From JAEUIG01 sp046349775 (GTDB taxonomy: Bacteria > Planctomycetota > Planctomycetia > Planctomycetales > Planctomycetaceae), in NCBI GenBank assembly GCA_046349775.1, contig JAXMBS010000010.1:1-64000 (forward strand): DNA of 64,000 nt, in the 5' to 3' direction. A program made the position numbers and the translations under genes. The notes below the pieces were generated by a model. It was not told the origin of the DNA. It saw only the letters and a program-made list of their open reading frames with translations, and made no database searches. Position 1 is the first letter of the stretch, and every line of letters starts with the position of its first letter. This document shows positions 24,487-34,061 of the stretch, in pieces.

Positions 24487-25566
24487 CTAGGGATTGCTGC
24501 CCAGCAGCAGCGGAGCGGGCACCGGAGCGGACGGTAACACGGGCCAATCTTGCAGTTCCGTCCCCTTCGTTTCCACGAGCCAGATGTTGCGGAACATGAC
24601 CGGATTGCTGTGGTCCTGAATCTTGATCGGCAGCGGTTCCGGCCCTTCCGGCTTGCCGGCGCCAGTCTTGTTGGGGATTTCGACGTCGTTCTGGACCACG
24701 ACCCCATTGTGCCAGACGCTGATCCGGGCATTTGCCGTCTTTCGCCCGTTGGCGTCGAACACCGGCTGGCGAAAGTCGATTTCGTACGTCTGCCACTGCA
24801 GCGGAGGGAGGCACATGTTCACATCAGGTGGGATGGTCCGGTACAGGGCGCCGCACTCGTTGAACAATCCCGGCAACCCAAACGAATCGAGGATCTGCAC
24901 TTCGTAGCGGCACTGCAGATACAAACCGCTGTTGGCCCGTCCCTGACCGGTCGCCGCCGGCTTGTAGGGGAGGTAGAACTCGGCGTGCATCCGGAAATTG
25001 CGATAAGTGTTTACGGTTTCCGTGCCGGCGAGCAGCCAACCCTCCGGCGACAATTTGGCGTCCTTCAGCAGCGACGTCTCGGCGCCGGTGAAGATCCGAA
25101 CGGCGCCGGGTGGGGGCGCCAGGCCCATGGTAGGACTCGCGCGGTGGACCTGCCGCAATTCACCGGCAATCTTCCCGGCTTTGGTCAACAGAGCACCGAC
25201 GCCGTTTCGCAGCAGAATGTCGAACTTATCGCCCGTCAGCTTGACGGTGTCATTCGTCCGCTCGCCGTGCAGTACGTAGCGATTACCGCCGCGCGCCCAA
25301 CCGCCGCCAGGCAGCCCGCCGGGGTACTTCATCGCCTCGAACTTTCCGTCGCCGCGGGCGATCACCTGCAGGCCGATCTTCTCCGAACTGCGGTCGGACT
25401 GCGGCAATGTCCGCTGCCAGCCCTGGTACTCCCCCTGGAGTGCGAAATCCGCGTCGGCGTGCTGCGGATCGGTGTAGACAGGAAGCCCGTCATCCGCCGC
25501 TTGTCCCACGACGGTGGCAAGCGCGAACATTGACCAGAGAATTGCCGCCGCAGACATGCGCTGCAT
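24487..25566 (-). CDS. Exported DUF1080 (3-keto-disaccharide hydrolase fold) protein
   Basis: 359 residues from ATG 25566, chosen for the G-rich ribosome-binding sequence and the signal peptide (AAAILWSMFALATVVGQAAD). The C-terminal half (about 160-350) is the DUF1080 concanavalin-like jelly roll: TYRNFRMHAEFYLPYKP, RANSGLYLQCRYEVQILDSF, WQTYEIDFRQPVFD, ARISVWHNGVVVQNDVEIPN, IKIQDHSNPVMFRNIWL. The N-terminal 150 residues look like the extra domain often found before it in planctomycetes (YQGWQRTLP, GLQVIARGDGKFEAM, VLHGERTNDTVKL). Related enzymes hydrolyse 3-keto-glycosides, so a role in sugar catabolism outside the cytoplasm is plausible. Confidence 0.85.
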   Translation of the reverse strand: MQRMSAAAILWSMFALATVVGQAADDGLPVYTDPQHADADFALQGEYQGWQRTLPQSDRSSEKIGLQVIARGDGKFEAMKYPGGLPGGGWARGGNRYVLHGERTNDTVKLTGDKFDILLRNGVGALLTKAGKIAGELRQVHRASPTMGLAPPPGAVRIFTGAETSLLKDAKLSPEGWLLAGTETVNTYRNFRMHAEFYLPYKPAATGQGRANSGLYLQCRYEVQILDSFGLPGLFNECGALYRTIPPDVNMCLPPLQWQTYEIDFRQPVFDANGRKTANARISVWHNGVVVQNDVEIPNKTGAGKPEGPEPLPIKIQDHSNPVMFRNIWLVETKGTELQDWPVLPSAPVPAPLLLGSNP

Positions 25567-25674
25567 CACTCGCCCCCCGTTCAGAGCCAAGATCCAGTTG
25601 GACCTGCAGTGTGCAGTGCGTCGGCACCAACTGCAAGCAGGGGCCGTCTGAAGGCGGAACTCCAACCGAGCGTC

Positions 25675-26496
25675 TCAGCCCGCCTTTTGAGAGGGTGGCT
25701 CTATTGTCAGGCGGATCGCAGCCGCGGCGGCCGTTGCGAGCGGGAATTTCAGCGTGAATGTCGTCCCTTTGCCGACGACGCTCTCGACGCGAATCCGGCC
25801 GCGGTGAGATTCGACGACGTCCTTGCAGAGCGCCAGCCCGAGGCCCGTTCCCCCCTGGCCGCCGGCATCGGCCGTCTTCGAAGTGTAGAACGGCTCGAAG
25901 ATCAGCGGCAGCTTGTCGGCCGGAATGCCGGATCCGGAGTCGCGCACGAGGAGTTCGGCGGTGCCGGCCGGCTCGTTGCGCCGTGTGGCGATGCAGAGCA
26001 TACCCCCCGGTTCCATGGCCTGCCGGGCGTTGATGATGAGGTTGAGCAGCACCTGCTGGATCTGGCTCGAATTCACTTCGGCGAGTGCGTCGGGCTGCAG
26101 GTCCAGTTGCGTGCTGATGCGATGTTTTTGCAGGTCTTTTTCGACGAGGATCAGCACGTCCTGGACGAGTTGCGCCAGGCTGTGAACGTCGCGGCGGTCT
26201 CCCCGGGCGCGGGCGTATGACAGCAGTCCGGTCGTGATTTTCGACGCCCGCTGTCCGGCGGTCAGGATCTTGTCAAAGGCCTTGTCCCGCACCGCTTCGT
26301 CACGATGCCGGACTCCCATCTTGGCGTAGTTGATAACGGTCGTCAGGATGTTGTTGAACTCGTGCGTGATCGACGACGCCAGCATGCCGATCGAGCCGAG
26401 CTTCTGCGCCTGCAGCAACTGCTGGTGCATCTCGGCCACGACCCCTTCGAGTCGCGCGACCTCCTGTTCCAGCGATTCCGGGCTGCGATCGGACAT
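25675..26496 (-). CDS. Soluble histidine kinase without sensor domain
   Basis: 273 residues. A short N-terminal coiled coil (5-32) is followed by the HisKA H-box SSITHEFNNIL with phospho-acceptor H45, then HATPase_c: N-box LLNLIINARQAM (N156), G1 DSGSGIPADKLPLIFEPFYT, G2 GGTGLGLALCKDVVESHRG. The H-box sequence HEFNN is of the NtrB/HPK4 type. There is no transmembrane or PAS domain and no response-regulator gene beside it, so its input and partner are unknown. The catalytic residues look intact. Confidence 0.9.
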   Translation of the reverse strand: MSDRSPESLEQEVARLEGVVAEMHQQLLQAQKLGSIGMLASSITHEFNNILTTVINYAKMGVRHRDEAVRDKAFDKILTAGQRASKITTGLLSYARARGDRRDVHSLAQLVQDVLILVEKDLQKHRISTQLDLQPDALAEVNSSQIQQVLLNLIINARQAMEPGGMLCIATRRNEPAGTAELLVRDSGSGIPADKLPLIFEPFYTSKTADAGGQGGTGLGLALCKDVVESHRGRIRVESVVGKGTTFTLKFPLATAAAAAIRLTIEPPSQKAG

Positions 26497-26682
26497 TGGG
26501 GCCGGCCTCAGGTCATGCGCGTCGACAGAATCGCGCCTGCGGGGAATATCGGCAGCCCGTGCGTCGGCAGCAGAGAACCAGACGAGCCGTCGGCACAGTC
26601 GGCGAATCGCAGCGGCCGGCCGCCGCTTGGTCGTGAGACCAGGCAGTCTGGGGAAACTGTTCCTGGCCCGTCGGGACGTCGG

Positions 26683-27294
26683 TCAGGCAGTTCGTTGCAA
26701 GTCCTGCGCAGACGGCATCTTCAGAAAGTTCTGCAACAGCCGGATGCCGGCCGGACAGAGAAAACTCTCCGGATGAAACTGCACTCCGAAGATCGGGTGC
26801 TTGCGATGCCGCAATCCCATGATTTCCGGCGTCTCACCCGGATCGGCCGACCAGGCCGTCGCGATCAGATCGGCGGTCAGCGTCTCCTCCGGAACAATCA
26901 GGCTGTGGTAGCGCGTGGCGACAAAGGGATTTTCCAGGCCGGCGAATAACCCCCGGCCATCGTGCCGAATCAGCGACGTCTTGCCGTGCATGAGCCGCGG
27001 CGCGCGGACGACTTGAGCACCGTAGACGTCACCCAGGCACTGGTGTCCGAGGCAGACCCCGAGGGTGGGGATCGTGGGACCCAATTCGGCGATCAGCTGC
27101 CGGGAGATGCCCGCCTCATGCGGCGTGCAGGGACCGGGGGAGACGATGATCCGTTCGGGTGCCAGCTGCGCGATGTCGGCGACGGTGAGTTCGTCATTCC
27201 GAGCAACTTCGATCGCGAGCGAACGGTCGATTTCGCCCAACCGCTGCACGAGGTTGTACGTAAACGAGTCGTAGTTATCGAGAACGAAGATCAT
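26683..27294 (-). CDS. trpG: Glutamine amidotransferase of anthranilate/aminodeoxychorismate synthase
   Basis: 203 residues from ATG 27294 (MIFVLDNYDSFTYN, the canonical N-terminus). Class I amidotransferase signatures are complete: oxyanion region IIVSPGPCTPHEAG, nucleophile elbow GVCLGHQCLG (C81), and FGVQFHPES with His173 and Glu175. It supplies ammonia to TrpE or PabB for tryptophan or folate synthesis; sequence alone does not separate TrpG from PabA, and one protein may serve both. No trpE or pabB lies nearby. The gene stands alone on the minus strand. Confidence 0.9.
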   Translation of the reverse strand: MIFVLDNYDSFTYNLVQRLGEIDRSLAIEVARNDELTVADIAQLAPERIIVSPGPCTPHEAGISRQLIAELGPTIPTLGVCLGHQCLGDVYGAQVVRAPRLMHGKTSLIRHDGRGLFAGLENPFVATRYHSLIVPEETLTADLIATAWSADPGETPEIMGLRHRKHPIFGVQFHPESFLCPAGIRLLQNFLKMPSAQDLQRTA

Positions 27295-27580
27295 GGCTGG
27301 GCGGGTCGGCGGCGGATGCCCGATCGTATGCCGTCGCCGGGGAATTGCCAACCGCCCCAGCGCTGTCAGCCGCCGCGAGTGCAGGAGCCGATTTCAGCAG
27401 GCCTTGTCCCGGACGGTGGAATAGAATGGCGTCTCTCGCGGACAGCCGTCGCGACAACGGTCCGGGAAACTGGCAGCACATCACATTGCAGCGTCACATT
27501 GCCAGCCGGTATGGTACGCCTCACGCCGCATCCGCGCCGTGCTCTAAGTTTCACGAGTTTTCTCCGATTGAATCGCGTCG

Positions 27581-28885
27581 ATGCGACTTCCACAGGCCGG
27601 CCTGGCGATGCTGATGTGCGTGGTGACGGCCGGTTGCGGCCAGGCCAAGCCGCGGCCGCTGTTTACTCCTGAAGCCGAGCAGATTCTGGCGAAGGCTGCA
27701 AAGTTCTATCAGGGTCATCGCGCATACCGGGTGCGCAGTCGGCTGGAGAAGTCCGTCGCTGACCAGGACGGCAATCGCCTGACGGAATTCGAGCCGATGG
27801 TGAACGAGCGGGAACTGTCCGTTCGTGCGAGTGGGGAATACGCGCTCAGCGACAAGGAATTTCGTCTCGTCTGCAGCGGCGAATGGGTGCGACTGAATCC
27901 CATCAGACCTCCCGCAGGTGAGCCTGGATCGACGAAGCCGTTGAACCTGTATTGGCGGACCGCGGCGCCGGAGCACCCTCAGCAGCTGGTCGGGTTGCCG
28001 TTCGCCCAACTGTTTGGCGGACCGGCCGGCATTGCAGCGCTCTGCTTCCTCGAACCGGGACTGACGGCGCTGGTCCGCCCGCAGAACGAGGTCGTCGGCC
28101 AGTGGGGCGAGACGACCATCAATGGTCGCCGCGCACATCACCTCGCGACCTCGCCCCAGGGTGAGACACAGGGCAATGAGCCTGTCCCGGTGACGGAAGT
28201 CTGGATTGCGGCGGACGGAGATCCTCTGATTCTGCAGCTGAAGCACACGCCGGCGGCCCAGCGGATGATCCTCGATGAGCAGGAACTGGTCGCGTCGATC
28301 GTCACACAGGAGACATATGACGACTGGCAGTTCGACCAGGACGAGCCGCCGGAAACGTTTGCAGCTCCGGCGGGCGCAAAGCGCGTGGGGGAACTCCCGC
28401 AACTGGTCAACTCGCCGTCCCCATTGCTCGGCCAGCCCGCGCCCGAGTTTGAATTGAAGCTCCTCGACGGCACGTCCATTTCGCGGGCTTCGCTGCGGAC
28501 CGAACAGAAAATCGTGCTGCTCGATTTCTGGGCGACTTGGTGCAAGCCGTGCCGTGCGGAAATGCCGCTCGTTGCCAAACTGGCGGAGGAATTCGCCGCA
28601 GACGGCGTCGTGCTGTACGCCGTCAATCAGCAGGAGCCGCGGCCCGCTGTTGCAGCCTTTCAGTCAGCGCAGTCGTACAAGTTTACTGCCGCACTCGACC
28701 AGAACGGCGCTATCGGCGATGCCTTCTCCGTCGTGAGCCTGCCGCATCTGTGCGTGCTGGGACGGGATGGCACAATTCAGGCGGTCCATGTGGGAGTGGG
28801 TGAGGGAACGGAACAGGCCCTCCGCGATGAACTGGCGGCGCTGATCGTCGGCCGAAACATCGCCGCAGAGGGACTGCCGGAGTGA
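27581..28885 (+). CDS. Lipoprotein with DUF2092-like and TlpA/ResA thioredoxin domains
   Basis: 434 residues. A lipoprotein signal ends with VTAG-C19. Residues about 28-255 resemble the LolA-like DUF2092 domain of planctomycete lipoproteins (ILAKAAKFYQGHRAYRVRSR, TTINGRRAHHLAT, WIAADGDPLILQLKHT). Residues 280-420 form a thioredoxin fold of the TlpA type: GQPAPEFELKLLDGT, then LLDFWATWCKPCRAEMP with active cysteines C321 and C324, and the cis-Pro region VVSLPHLCVLGRDGTI. It is probably a membrane-anchored disulfide reductase or isomerase facing the periplasm. The CPBP protease gene begins 19 bp downstream, and the transferase gene follows, suggesting one transcript. Confidence 0.85.
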   Translation: MRLPQAGLAMLMCVVTAGCGQAKPRPLFTPEAEQILAKAAKFYQGHRAYRVRSRLEKSVADQDGNRLTEFEPMVNERELSVRASGEYALSDKEFRLVCSGEWVRLNPIRPPAGEPGSTKPLNLYWRTAAPEHPQQLVGLPFAQLFGGPAGIAALCFLEPGLTALVRPQNEVVGQWGETTINGRRAHHLATSPQGETQGNEPVPVTEVWIAADGDPLILQLKHTPAAQRMILDEQELVASIVTQETYDDWQFDQDEPPETFAAPAGAKRVGELPQLVNSPSPLLGQPAPEFELKLLDGTSISRASLRTEQKIVLLDFWATWCKPCRAEMPLVAKLAEEFAADGVVLYAVNQQEPRPAVAAFQSAQSYKFTAALDQNGAIGDAFSVVSLPHLCVLGRDGTIQAVHVGVGEGTEQALRDELAALIVGRNIAAEGLPE

Positions 28886-28904
28886 TTCGACGGGAGCCGA
28901 TGGT

Positions 28905-30152
28905 GTGAACGGTGCGGACAACGATCCGTGGCAGGCGAATGCCGGACTGGCCGCTTCCGCCCCTGCGCCCGTACCGCCGCTGGAGGTCGTGGAGTTCGTC
29001 GCGCCGGAAACTGCCACTGCGCCGCCGCCGCCGATAACAACGTCGATCTCCCCGCCGGGCCCCGGGTTGCCGGAGGCGGTGGGATGGACAGCGATGGTCC
29101 TGTCGGTGCAGGTCGTCGCGATGGTGGCGATCATGCTCGTGGCGGCAATCTGCATAGCCGTCACACACCAGGGTCGGGTGCCGGCCGAACTCATCCAGAT
29201 CGAGAATCTGGGACCGGACTGGTTTGCCGCGCTCAGCGGTCTGCCGGGATTTCTCGGCTATCTGGTGCTGATTCCGCTGGCGTGCTGGCGGATCAGCCCG
29301 CAGCCACTCCGCAAACTGAACTTTTCGCGTCCCTCAATGACGCAAGCGCTGATCGTGACCAGTTGTGTGCTGCCGCTGGGAACCTTGTCGGACCTGGTGT
29401 ATTCGGTGGTTCTGCCGGTCTGGGAGCAGTTTCTGGAGCAGATTCCCGTTCTGCAGGGCTTGCGTGGAGCGGGTCTGGACCAGGCGATGTCGCAGATGAA
29501 CGGCGCGGCGCTGCCGCTGCTGCTGTTCTTCCTGTCGGTGGTGCCGGCGGTCGGCGAGGAATGGATGCTGCGCGGCCTGATCGGTCGGGGACTGGTGGCC
29601 CGCTGGGGCATTGCCGGCGGTGTGATCTGGACATCGATCCTGTTTGCGGTCATGCACCTCGATCCGCCGCACGTTGCGGCAGTCTTTCCGATCGGCATCA
29701 TGCTGCACGTGGTGTATCTCACGACGCGCAGCTTCTGGATGCCAATCCTGTATCACTTCCTGAATAACGCGACCGTGTCGGTCTTCACGACGCTCGGCGC
29801 CGCGGAGCCAGGCACGGCGGACGATGGCACGTCGTGGCTGGCGTATGCAGCGGTCCCGTACCTGTGCGTAGCTGTGGCGCTGCTGTGGAAGTTGCGCACG
29901 CGGTATGTCGCCGCAGATGGCCGCGAAGCCAGGCGCGATTACTTTTCATTCGAGCACTATCCCGAAGAAGAGGCCCGGCGTGTGGCGCCGAACCATTTGC
30001 TGATCGCCGGACTGTATGGGTTGCTGCTGGTGGCTCAGATCGGTCTGCTGGCTAAGGACCTGATCGAGATCCAGCGCGAGCAGTCCCAGCCGGCCGAACA
30101 GGCGGAACCGGAGCCGGTCGCGGCCCGGATCCTGCCGGGAACAAGGATCTGA
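28905..30152 (+). CDS. CPBP-family intramembrane glutamic protease
   Basis: 415 residues from GTG 28905. A Pro-rich N-terminus (1-55) is followed by about eight membrane segments. The CPBP/ABI motifs are intact: VGEEWMLRG (E218, E219, R223), FAVMHLDP (H251), and LYHFLNNAT (H284, N288). These residues form the active site of the Rce1-like superfamily. The substrate is unknown. It sits between the thioredoxin lipoprotein (19 bp) and the GT4-like transferase (10 bp), so the three are likely one operon concerned with the envelope. Confidence 0.88.
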   Translation: MNGADNDPWQANAGLAASAPAPVPPLEVVEFVAPETATAPPPPITTSISPPGPGLPEAVGWTAMVLSVQVVAMVAIMLVAAICIAVTHQGRVPAELIQIENLGPDWFAALSGLPGFLGYLVLIPLACWRISPQPLRKLNFSRPSMTQALIVTSCVLPLGTLSDLVYSVVLPVWEQFLEQIPVLQGLRGAGLDQAMSQMNGAALPLLLFFLSVVPAVGEEWMLRGLIGRGLVARWGIAGGVIWTSILFAVMHLDPPHVAAVFPIGIMLHVVYLTTRSFWMPILYHFLNNATVSVFTTLGAAEPGTADDGTSWLAYAAVPYLCVAVALLWKLRTRYVAADGREARRDYFSFEHYPEEEARRVAPNHLLIAGLYGLLLVAQIGLLAKDLIEIQREQSQPAEQAEPEPVAARILPGTRI

Positions 30153-30162
30153 GCGGACGCCG

Positions 30163-31278
30163 ATGTCGGTTCTTGGATATGCCCTGGCGTGCGCTCTGCC
30201 GGCGTTCTGCGTGTCGCTGATCGTGACGGGCGCGATGCGACGGCTCGCGCCGCGCTGGGGCTTAATCGATCAGCCTGCCGCGCGAAAAGTGCACAGCACG
30301 CCAACCCCGCTCGGTGGGGGCCTGGGGATCGTCTGCGGCTTTGTTGTGCCGCTGGCAGCCGCGCAGTTTTTGGCCCAGACGAGCTTCGGTCAGTCGTGGC
30401 TCAAGGAATACCTGCCGCCGGAATGGCACGTGCACCTCCCGGGGGTGCTGGCCAGGACGAGACAACTCTGGGCAATCGTCGGCGCCGGCCTGCTGCTGTC
30501 GGTCATGGGGCTGATTGACGACCGCCAGGGATTGCCCTGGAAACCGCGGCTCGCCGTGCAGGTGTTGCTCGCGCTGGCACTGTGCAATGCCGGCGTACAC
30601 GCGAGCGTGTTTGTCGAGCACGAATGGGTCGGCTGGGTGATCACTGTCGGCTGGATCGTTGTCTTGATCAACGCGTTCAACTTCCTGGACAACATGGATG
30701 CGCTGGCAGGAGGCATCGGACTGATTGCCGCGTCCATGTTTGCCGCCGTCATGCTGACTTCACAGGCCGAGCCGCGCTGGCTGGTCGGCGGCTGCCTGGT
30801 GGTTTTGGCCGGCGCGCTGGCGGGGTTCCTGGTGCACAACCGGCCGCCGGCGAAGATCTTTATGGGAGACGCCGGTAGCACGTTCATCGGGCTGATGCTC
30901 GCCTGTCTGACCGTCTCCGGCACGTTTTACGAGCCGGGGCAGGGGAGCCGGCATGTCATCCTCGCGCCGCTCTGCATTCTGGCCGTTCCGCTCTACGACT
31001 TTGTCACCGTGCTGCTGATTCGACTCTTCGAAGGGCGCAGCCCGTTCCAGGCCGACAAGAACCATTTCTCGCATCGTCTGGTCGACCTCGGCTTGTCAAA
31101 GCCGCACGCCGTATTGACCGTCTATCTCGCCACGATCACCACCGGCCTGGGAGGACTGCTGCTGTATCGGCTGCACTCCTGGACGGATGCTCTGCTGGTT
31201 GTCGCCCTGGTGCTATGCGTGTTGACGATCATCGCGATCCTGGAGGTCGTCGGACGCAAAGGCGGAGACAGGAGTTAG
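30163..31278 (+). CDS. WecA/MraY-like phospho-sugar transferase (glycosyl transferase family 4)
   Basis: 371 residues with ten or eleven membrane segments. Family motifs are present: RKVHSTPTPLGGGL near the N-terminus, the magnesium-binding SVMGLIDDRQG (D119, D120), INAFNFLDNMDALAGG (D176, D179), and PPAKIFMGDAGSTFIG; the cytoplasmic loop FQADKNHFSHRLVDLG carries the His motif. HFSHRL and the lack of MraY-specific loops favour the WecA/TagO group, which transfers N-acetylhexosamine-1-phosphate to undecaprenyl phosphate to begin O-antigen or exopolysaccharide synthesis. No glycosyltransferase cluster surrounds it. Confidence 0.9.
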   Translation: MSVLGYALACALPAFCVSLIVTGAMRRLAPRWGLIDQPAARKVHSTPTPLGGGLGIVCGFVVPLAAAQFLAQTSFGQSWLKEYLPPEWHVHLPGVLARTRQLWAIVGAGLLLSVMGLIDDRQGLPWKPRLAVQVLLALALCNAGVHASVFVEHEWVGWVITVGWIVVLINAFNFLDNMDALAGGIGLIAASMFAAVMLTSQAEPRWLVGGCLVVLAGALAGFLVHNRPPAKIFMGDAGSTFIGLMLACLTVSGTFYEPGQGSRHVILAPLCILAVPLYDFVTVLLIRLFEGRSPFQADKNHFSHRLVDLGLSKPHAVLTVYLATITTGLGGLLLYRLHSWTDALLVVALVLCVLTIIAILEVVGRKGGDRS

Positions 31279-31319
31279 GAGAGTGCGGCCATCGCCGTTG
31301 ACTCCTGTTTCCTGGTTCC

Positions 31320-32246
31320 TCACCGCTTCGTGCGCGCGGCGCGCACTTTGGTCGTAATTCGCGAGAGCACCATCTGGGCCCGCCGCTCGCCGTCCTGGAG
31401 CGCCAGGCTCTGTGCGCCATTCATCTGCATCACGAGAGTATGCACGGTCTTGCGGTGTTGCTCGAACTCGCGGGCGATCGAATCGAGTCCGGCGCACGGC
31501 CGGCGCGGTGCGATGACCTGGTCGTAGATCGCCTCGAAGTTGTTGCGGCGGCCGGCGCAACTCGCCATGCCCATATCGTGGTCCTTGAGCATTTTGGAGA
31601 GCTTGGCTGCGACCTCTCGCAGCCAGCGACGGGTATCTTGCCAGTCGCCGATGTCCTGCTTGTCCCCAAAGAGTCGTTCTTCGTTGGAGAGATCGCGATT
31701 GAGGATATTGACCCTCAGTAGACTGTCGTGCAGTTGCTTGCGCATCAGGCTGAGCTGGCTTTCGAGCTGCACGGCGGCATTCCAGTCGGCGGCGATCCGA
31801 TCGATCGTGTTGAGCAGCGGATCTGCGCCGGCAGCTGCTGGCGCGGCTATCCCAGGAACGGACATTGCCGGTGGAGGCGGCGGCGGTGCGGCGAATTGCG
31901 GTTGAGGCACGGCAAGCGTCAGCAGAATCGTCGGATCGACGCCGGGCGCAGGCGGTGGGATCGGCGCGTCCAGCAGGGGATTCTGACCGAACTGCACCGG
32001 GTACGACGCTCCCCGCAGGGACCAGGTAACGACGAACTGCGGGGCCAGGCCGAGCGCGTGCAGCAGCGTGCGGATCGTGGCCGGCGGACCAGTCGAACCG
32101 GCGGCGAACATGCCGTCGGGAAGACGGACCATCACGCCCAGCGGGGCCTGCGACGGCCTCCACCAGGTCCAGAACCCGAGTGGAAACACCGGCGAAGCAG
32201 GCGCTTGCTCCCAAGTCTGCGACGGCGGACGGTCGGCGAAGATCAT
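31320..32246 (-). CDS. Hypothetical protein with Pro-rich linker and helical C-terminus
   Basis: 308 residues; not recognised. Residues 1-115 form a small domain with WTWWRPSQAP and a conserved-looking VVTWSLRGASYPVQFGQNP stretch. A Pro/Ala linker follows at 118-140. Residues 145-308 are helical and charged (LNTIDRIAADWNAAVQLESQ, LRKQLHDSLLRVNILNRDLS, FEAIYDQVIAPRRPCAGL), probably a coiled coil. There is no signal peptide or membrane segment. It lies convergent with the GT4 gene and about 60 bp downstream of the HEAT gene on the same strand. Confidence 0.7.
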   Translation of the reverse strand: MIFADRPPSQTWEQAPASPVFPLGFWTWWRPSQAPLGVMVRLPDGMFAAGSTGPPATIRTLLHALGLAPQFVVTWSLRGASYPVQFGQNPLLDAPIPPPAPGVDPTILLTLAVPQPQFAAPPPPPPAMSVPGIAAPAAAGADPLLNTIDRIAADWNAAVQLESQLSLMRKQLHDSLLRVNILNRDLSNEERLFGDKQDIGDWQDTRRWLREVAAKLSKMLKDHDMGMASCAGRRNNFEAIYDQVIAPRRPCAGLDSIAREFEQHRKTVHTLVMQMNGAQSLALQDGERRAQMVLSRITTKVRAARTKR

Positions 32247-32307
32247 GCCTTGATATTACGCGACCGGCGGGCCATTTGCTGGACGATCGAGAGCGAATCG
32301 GCTGTCG

Positions 32308-32976
32308 TCAACGGGCACTTGCCGCAGGCTGCGCTTTGAGCACCGCCGCGACAGCCTCCCGCACCCGGTCGTCCGGGTCGTTGGCCGCCTTGGCGAGAGC
32401 GGCGCGGGACGCTGCGTCCGGGCCGATTTTCCCCAGGGCCTCGGCGGCGAGCCGGCGGACACCGGGACGGCGGTCGCTCAGCAGTGTCGTCAAGGTCGGC
32501 AGGGCCCATGTGGCTTCCGCGCCGAGATGGCCGACGGCCACGATCGTGCCCCCCTCGCCGGAGCGCATTGCCCTGGTCAACGTCGGCACAAACTTTCGGC
32601 CATCCGGATCGAGCGCTTTCAGTCCCCACGCGGCGGCCATTTGCACCGGCAGGTCGGGGTCATCGAGCGCGCGTTCCAGCGTCGGCAAAGCGGGCCGTGC
32701 CGCGTCGCCAAGTCCGCCGAGCGCGCGCGCCGCGGACTGGCGGACCCCCGGGTGGACATCCTGCATCTGCCTGGTGAGCGCCGGAACCGCCGGCGCGGCC
32801 GCTGACCCGAGTTCGCGCAGCTTTTCGACGGCAGCCAGCCGTTTCTCGCCGTCCGGGCTTTGCAGCTGCGCGATGAGTCCGGGGACGGGGTCCGGGGCGC
32901 CGCAGCCGATGGCGACGATCAAGACCCATCCGCAGCCGAACGCGAACGCTGTCTGGGGGAATTCAGAATGAATCAA
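32308..32976 (-). CDS. HEAT-repeat lipoprotein
   Basis: 222 residues if started at TTG 32976, which gives a lipoprotein signal (WVLIVAIG-C25) and overlaps the end of the DUF1559 gene by 14 bp. Five or six HEAT/armadillo-like repeats follow: SPDGEKRLAAVEKLRELG, AAPAVPALTRQMQDVHPGVR, AARPALPTLERALDDPDLPV, VAVGHLGAEATWALPTL, RRPGVRRLAAEALGKIG, and DPDDRVREAVAAVL. The protein is probably an envelope scaffold. Starting further upstream would remove the signal from the N-terminus, so the TTG is preferred. Confidence 0.75.
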   Translation of the reverse strand: MIHSEFPQTAFAFGCGWVLIVAIGCGAPDPVPGLIAQLQSPDGEKRLAAVEKLRELGSAAAPAVPALTRQMQDVHPGVRQSAARALGGLGDAARPALPTLERALDDPDLPVQMAAAWGLKALDPDGRKFVPTLTRAMRSGEGGTIVAVGHLGAEATWALPTLTTLLSDRRPGVRRLAAEALGKIGPDAASRAALAKAANDPDDRVREAVAAVLKAQPAASAR

Positions 32977-33871
32977 TCGGCTCCTGACCGGCTGGGGTCG
33001 CCAGGGCGGCGTACACCCGTTCGCTGATGGTCTCCGAAATGAACTGGACCGAACCATCGGCCATCAGATGAAACGCGCCGGCCGGATGCTGGCTCGACGG
33101 CCCGTACTCGGAGGTGGGATTCGCATAGTTGAAGTACGGTCGGAAATTGAGCGACACGCGGCGGGCGCCATACGTCGGCGGGTTCCCCTCGTCGTACGGT
33201 CGCGCCACGAGAGATGCTGTCCCGCCGTCCACCCAGACCATCATCTTCGATTCGCGCGTCTCGCAGGTGAGGATCGTCTGCCCCGTTCCGTCCCGGATGT
33301 CCTCGATCCGCGTGTGCGAGAGAGGGTACATCGTCCCGTTTGGCGTGAGCAGGCCCGAGTTCTGCCCATACACGTGGCCGACGTCGGTGCTCCCCATCGC
33401 GGCATAGTTCGTGATGGCGCATCGCGGCGACAGCCGTACGTAGTTCGCGTCGCCGCTGAATTTTGGTCCCGCGTAGGCCGGGCACCGGTACGTTGGCGGC
33501 AGCTTCTCGGCGACCGGCAGATTCACGGGCGACAGCGACGACAGGTTGAAGTCAATTTGATTGTGGAGCGTCTGCTGATCGATGTACGGCAGCAACATGG
33601 TCGACCAACTGTGGATATGCCGGGTCGTCGGATCGGTAATCCACCCTCCTTGCTCGACGTCGCTGGTGCTGCTGGGGGGGAAGGTGCGATGCGCGGAGTT
33701 GTAGTTGTGCAGCGCGAGTCCGATCTGTTTGAGATTGTTGCGGCACGTCGTCTGGCGGGCGCTTTCGCGCGCTTGCTGCACCGCCGGCAGCAGCAGCGCG
33801 ACCAGAATGCCGATGATGGCGATGACGACCAACAGCTCGATGAGCGTGAACGCGCGACGGCTTGCAGACAT
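32963..33871 (-). CDS. DUF1559 protein with type IV pilin-like N-terminus
   Basis: 302 residues from ATG 33871 with GGAG upstream. The prepilin methylation signal RRAFTLIELLVVIAIIGILV follows immediately, and then the DUF1559 body: ARQTTCRNNLKQIGLALHNY, PPTYRCPAYAG, ITNYAAMGSTDVG, DIRDGTGQTILTCETRESKM, and the terminal signature FHLMADGSVQFISETIS (an H-x9-DG-like motif). These pseudopilin-like proteins are expanded to dozens of copies in planctomycetes; their function is unknown. It is translationally overlapped by the HEAT lipoprotein. Confidence 0.93.
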   Translation of the reverse strand: MSASRRAFTLIELLVVIAIIGILVALLLPAVQQARESARQTTCRNNLKQIGLALHNYNSAHRTFPPSSTSDVEQGGWITDPTTRHIHSWSTMLLPYIDQQTLHNQIDFNLSSLSPVNLPVAEKLPPTYRCPAYAGPKFSGDANYVRLSPRCAITNYAAMGSTDVGHVYGQNSGLLTPNGTMYPLSHTRIEDIRDGTGQTILTCETRESKMMVWVDGGTASLVARPYDEGNPPTYGARRVSLNFRPYFNYANPTSEYGPSSQHPAGAFHLMADGSVQFISETISERVYAALATPAGQEPIDSF

Positions 33872-34061
33872 GCGGACTCCGGCCGGCGCACGATGTGGCG
33901 CCAAGGGCGATGCGGCGACCCGTGCGGGAATCATAGGCGACCTCGAGGGGGGCTGCAAAAAAGCGCTGGAAGCGGCGGAGGTCGGAGGACAGGTGGCCTG
34001 CTGTTTGGTCGTCTGGTGCGGCAAGCGGGGCGATCTGCGGCAGCCGGCGGCGCTGTGCGCG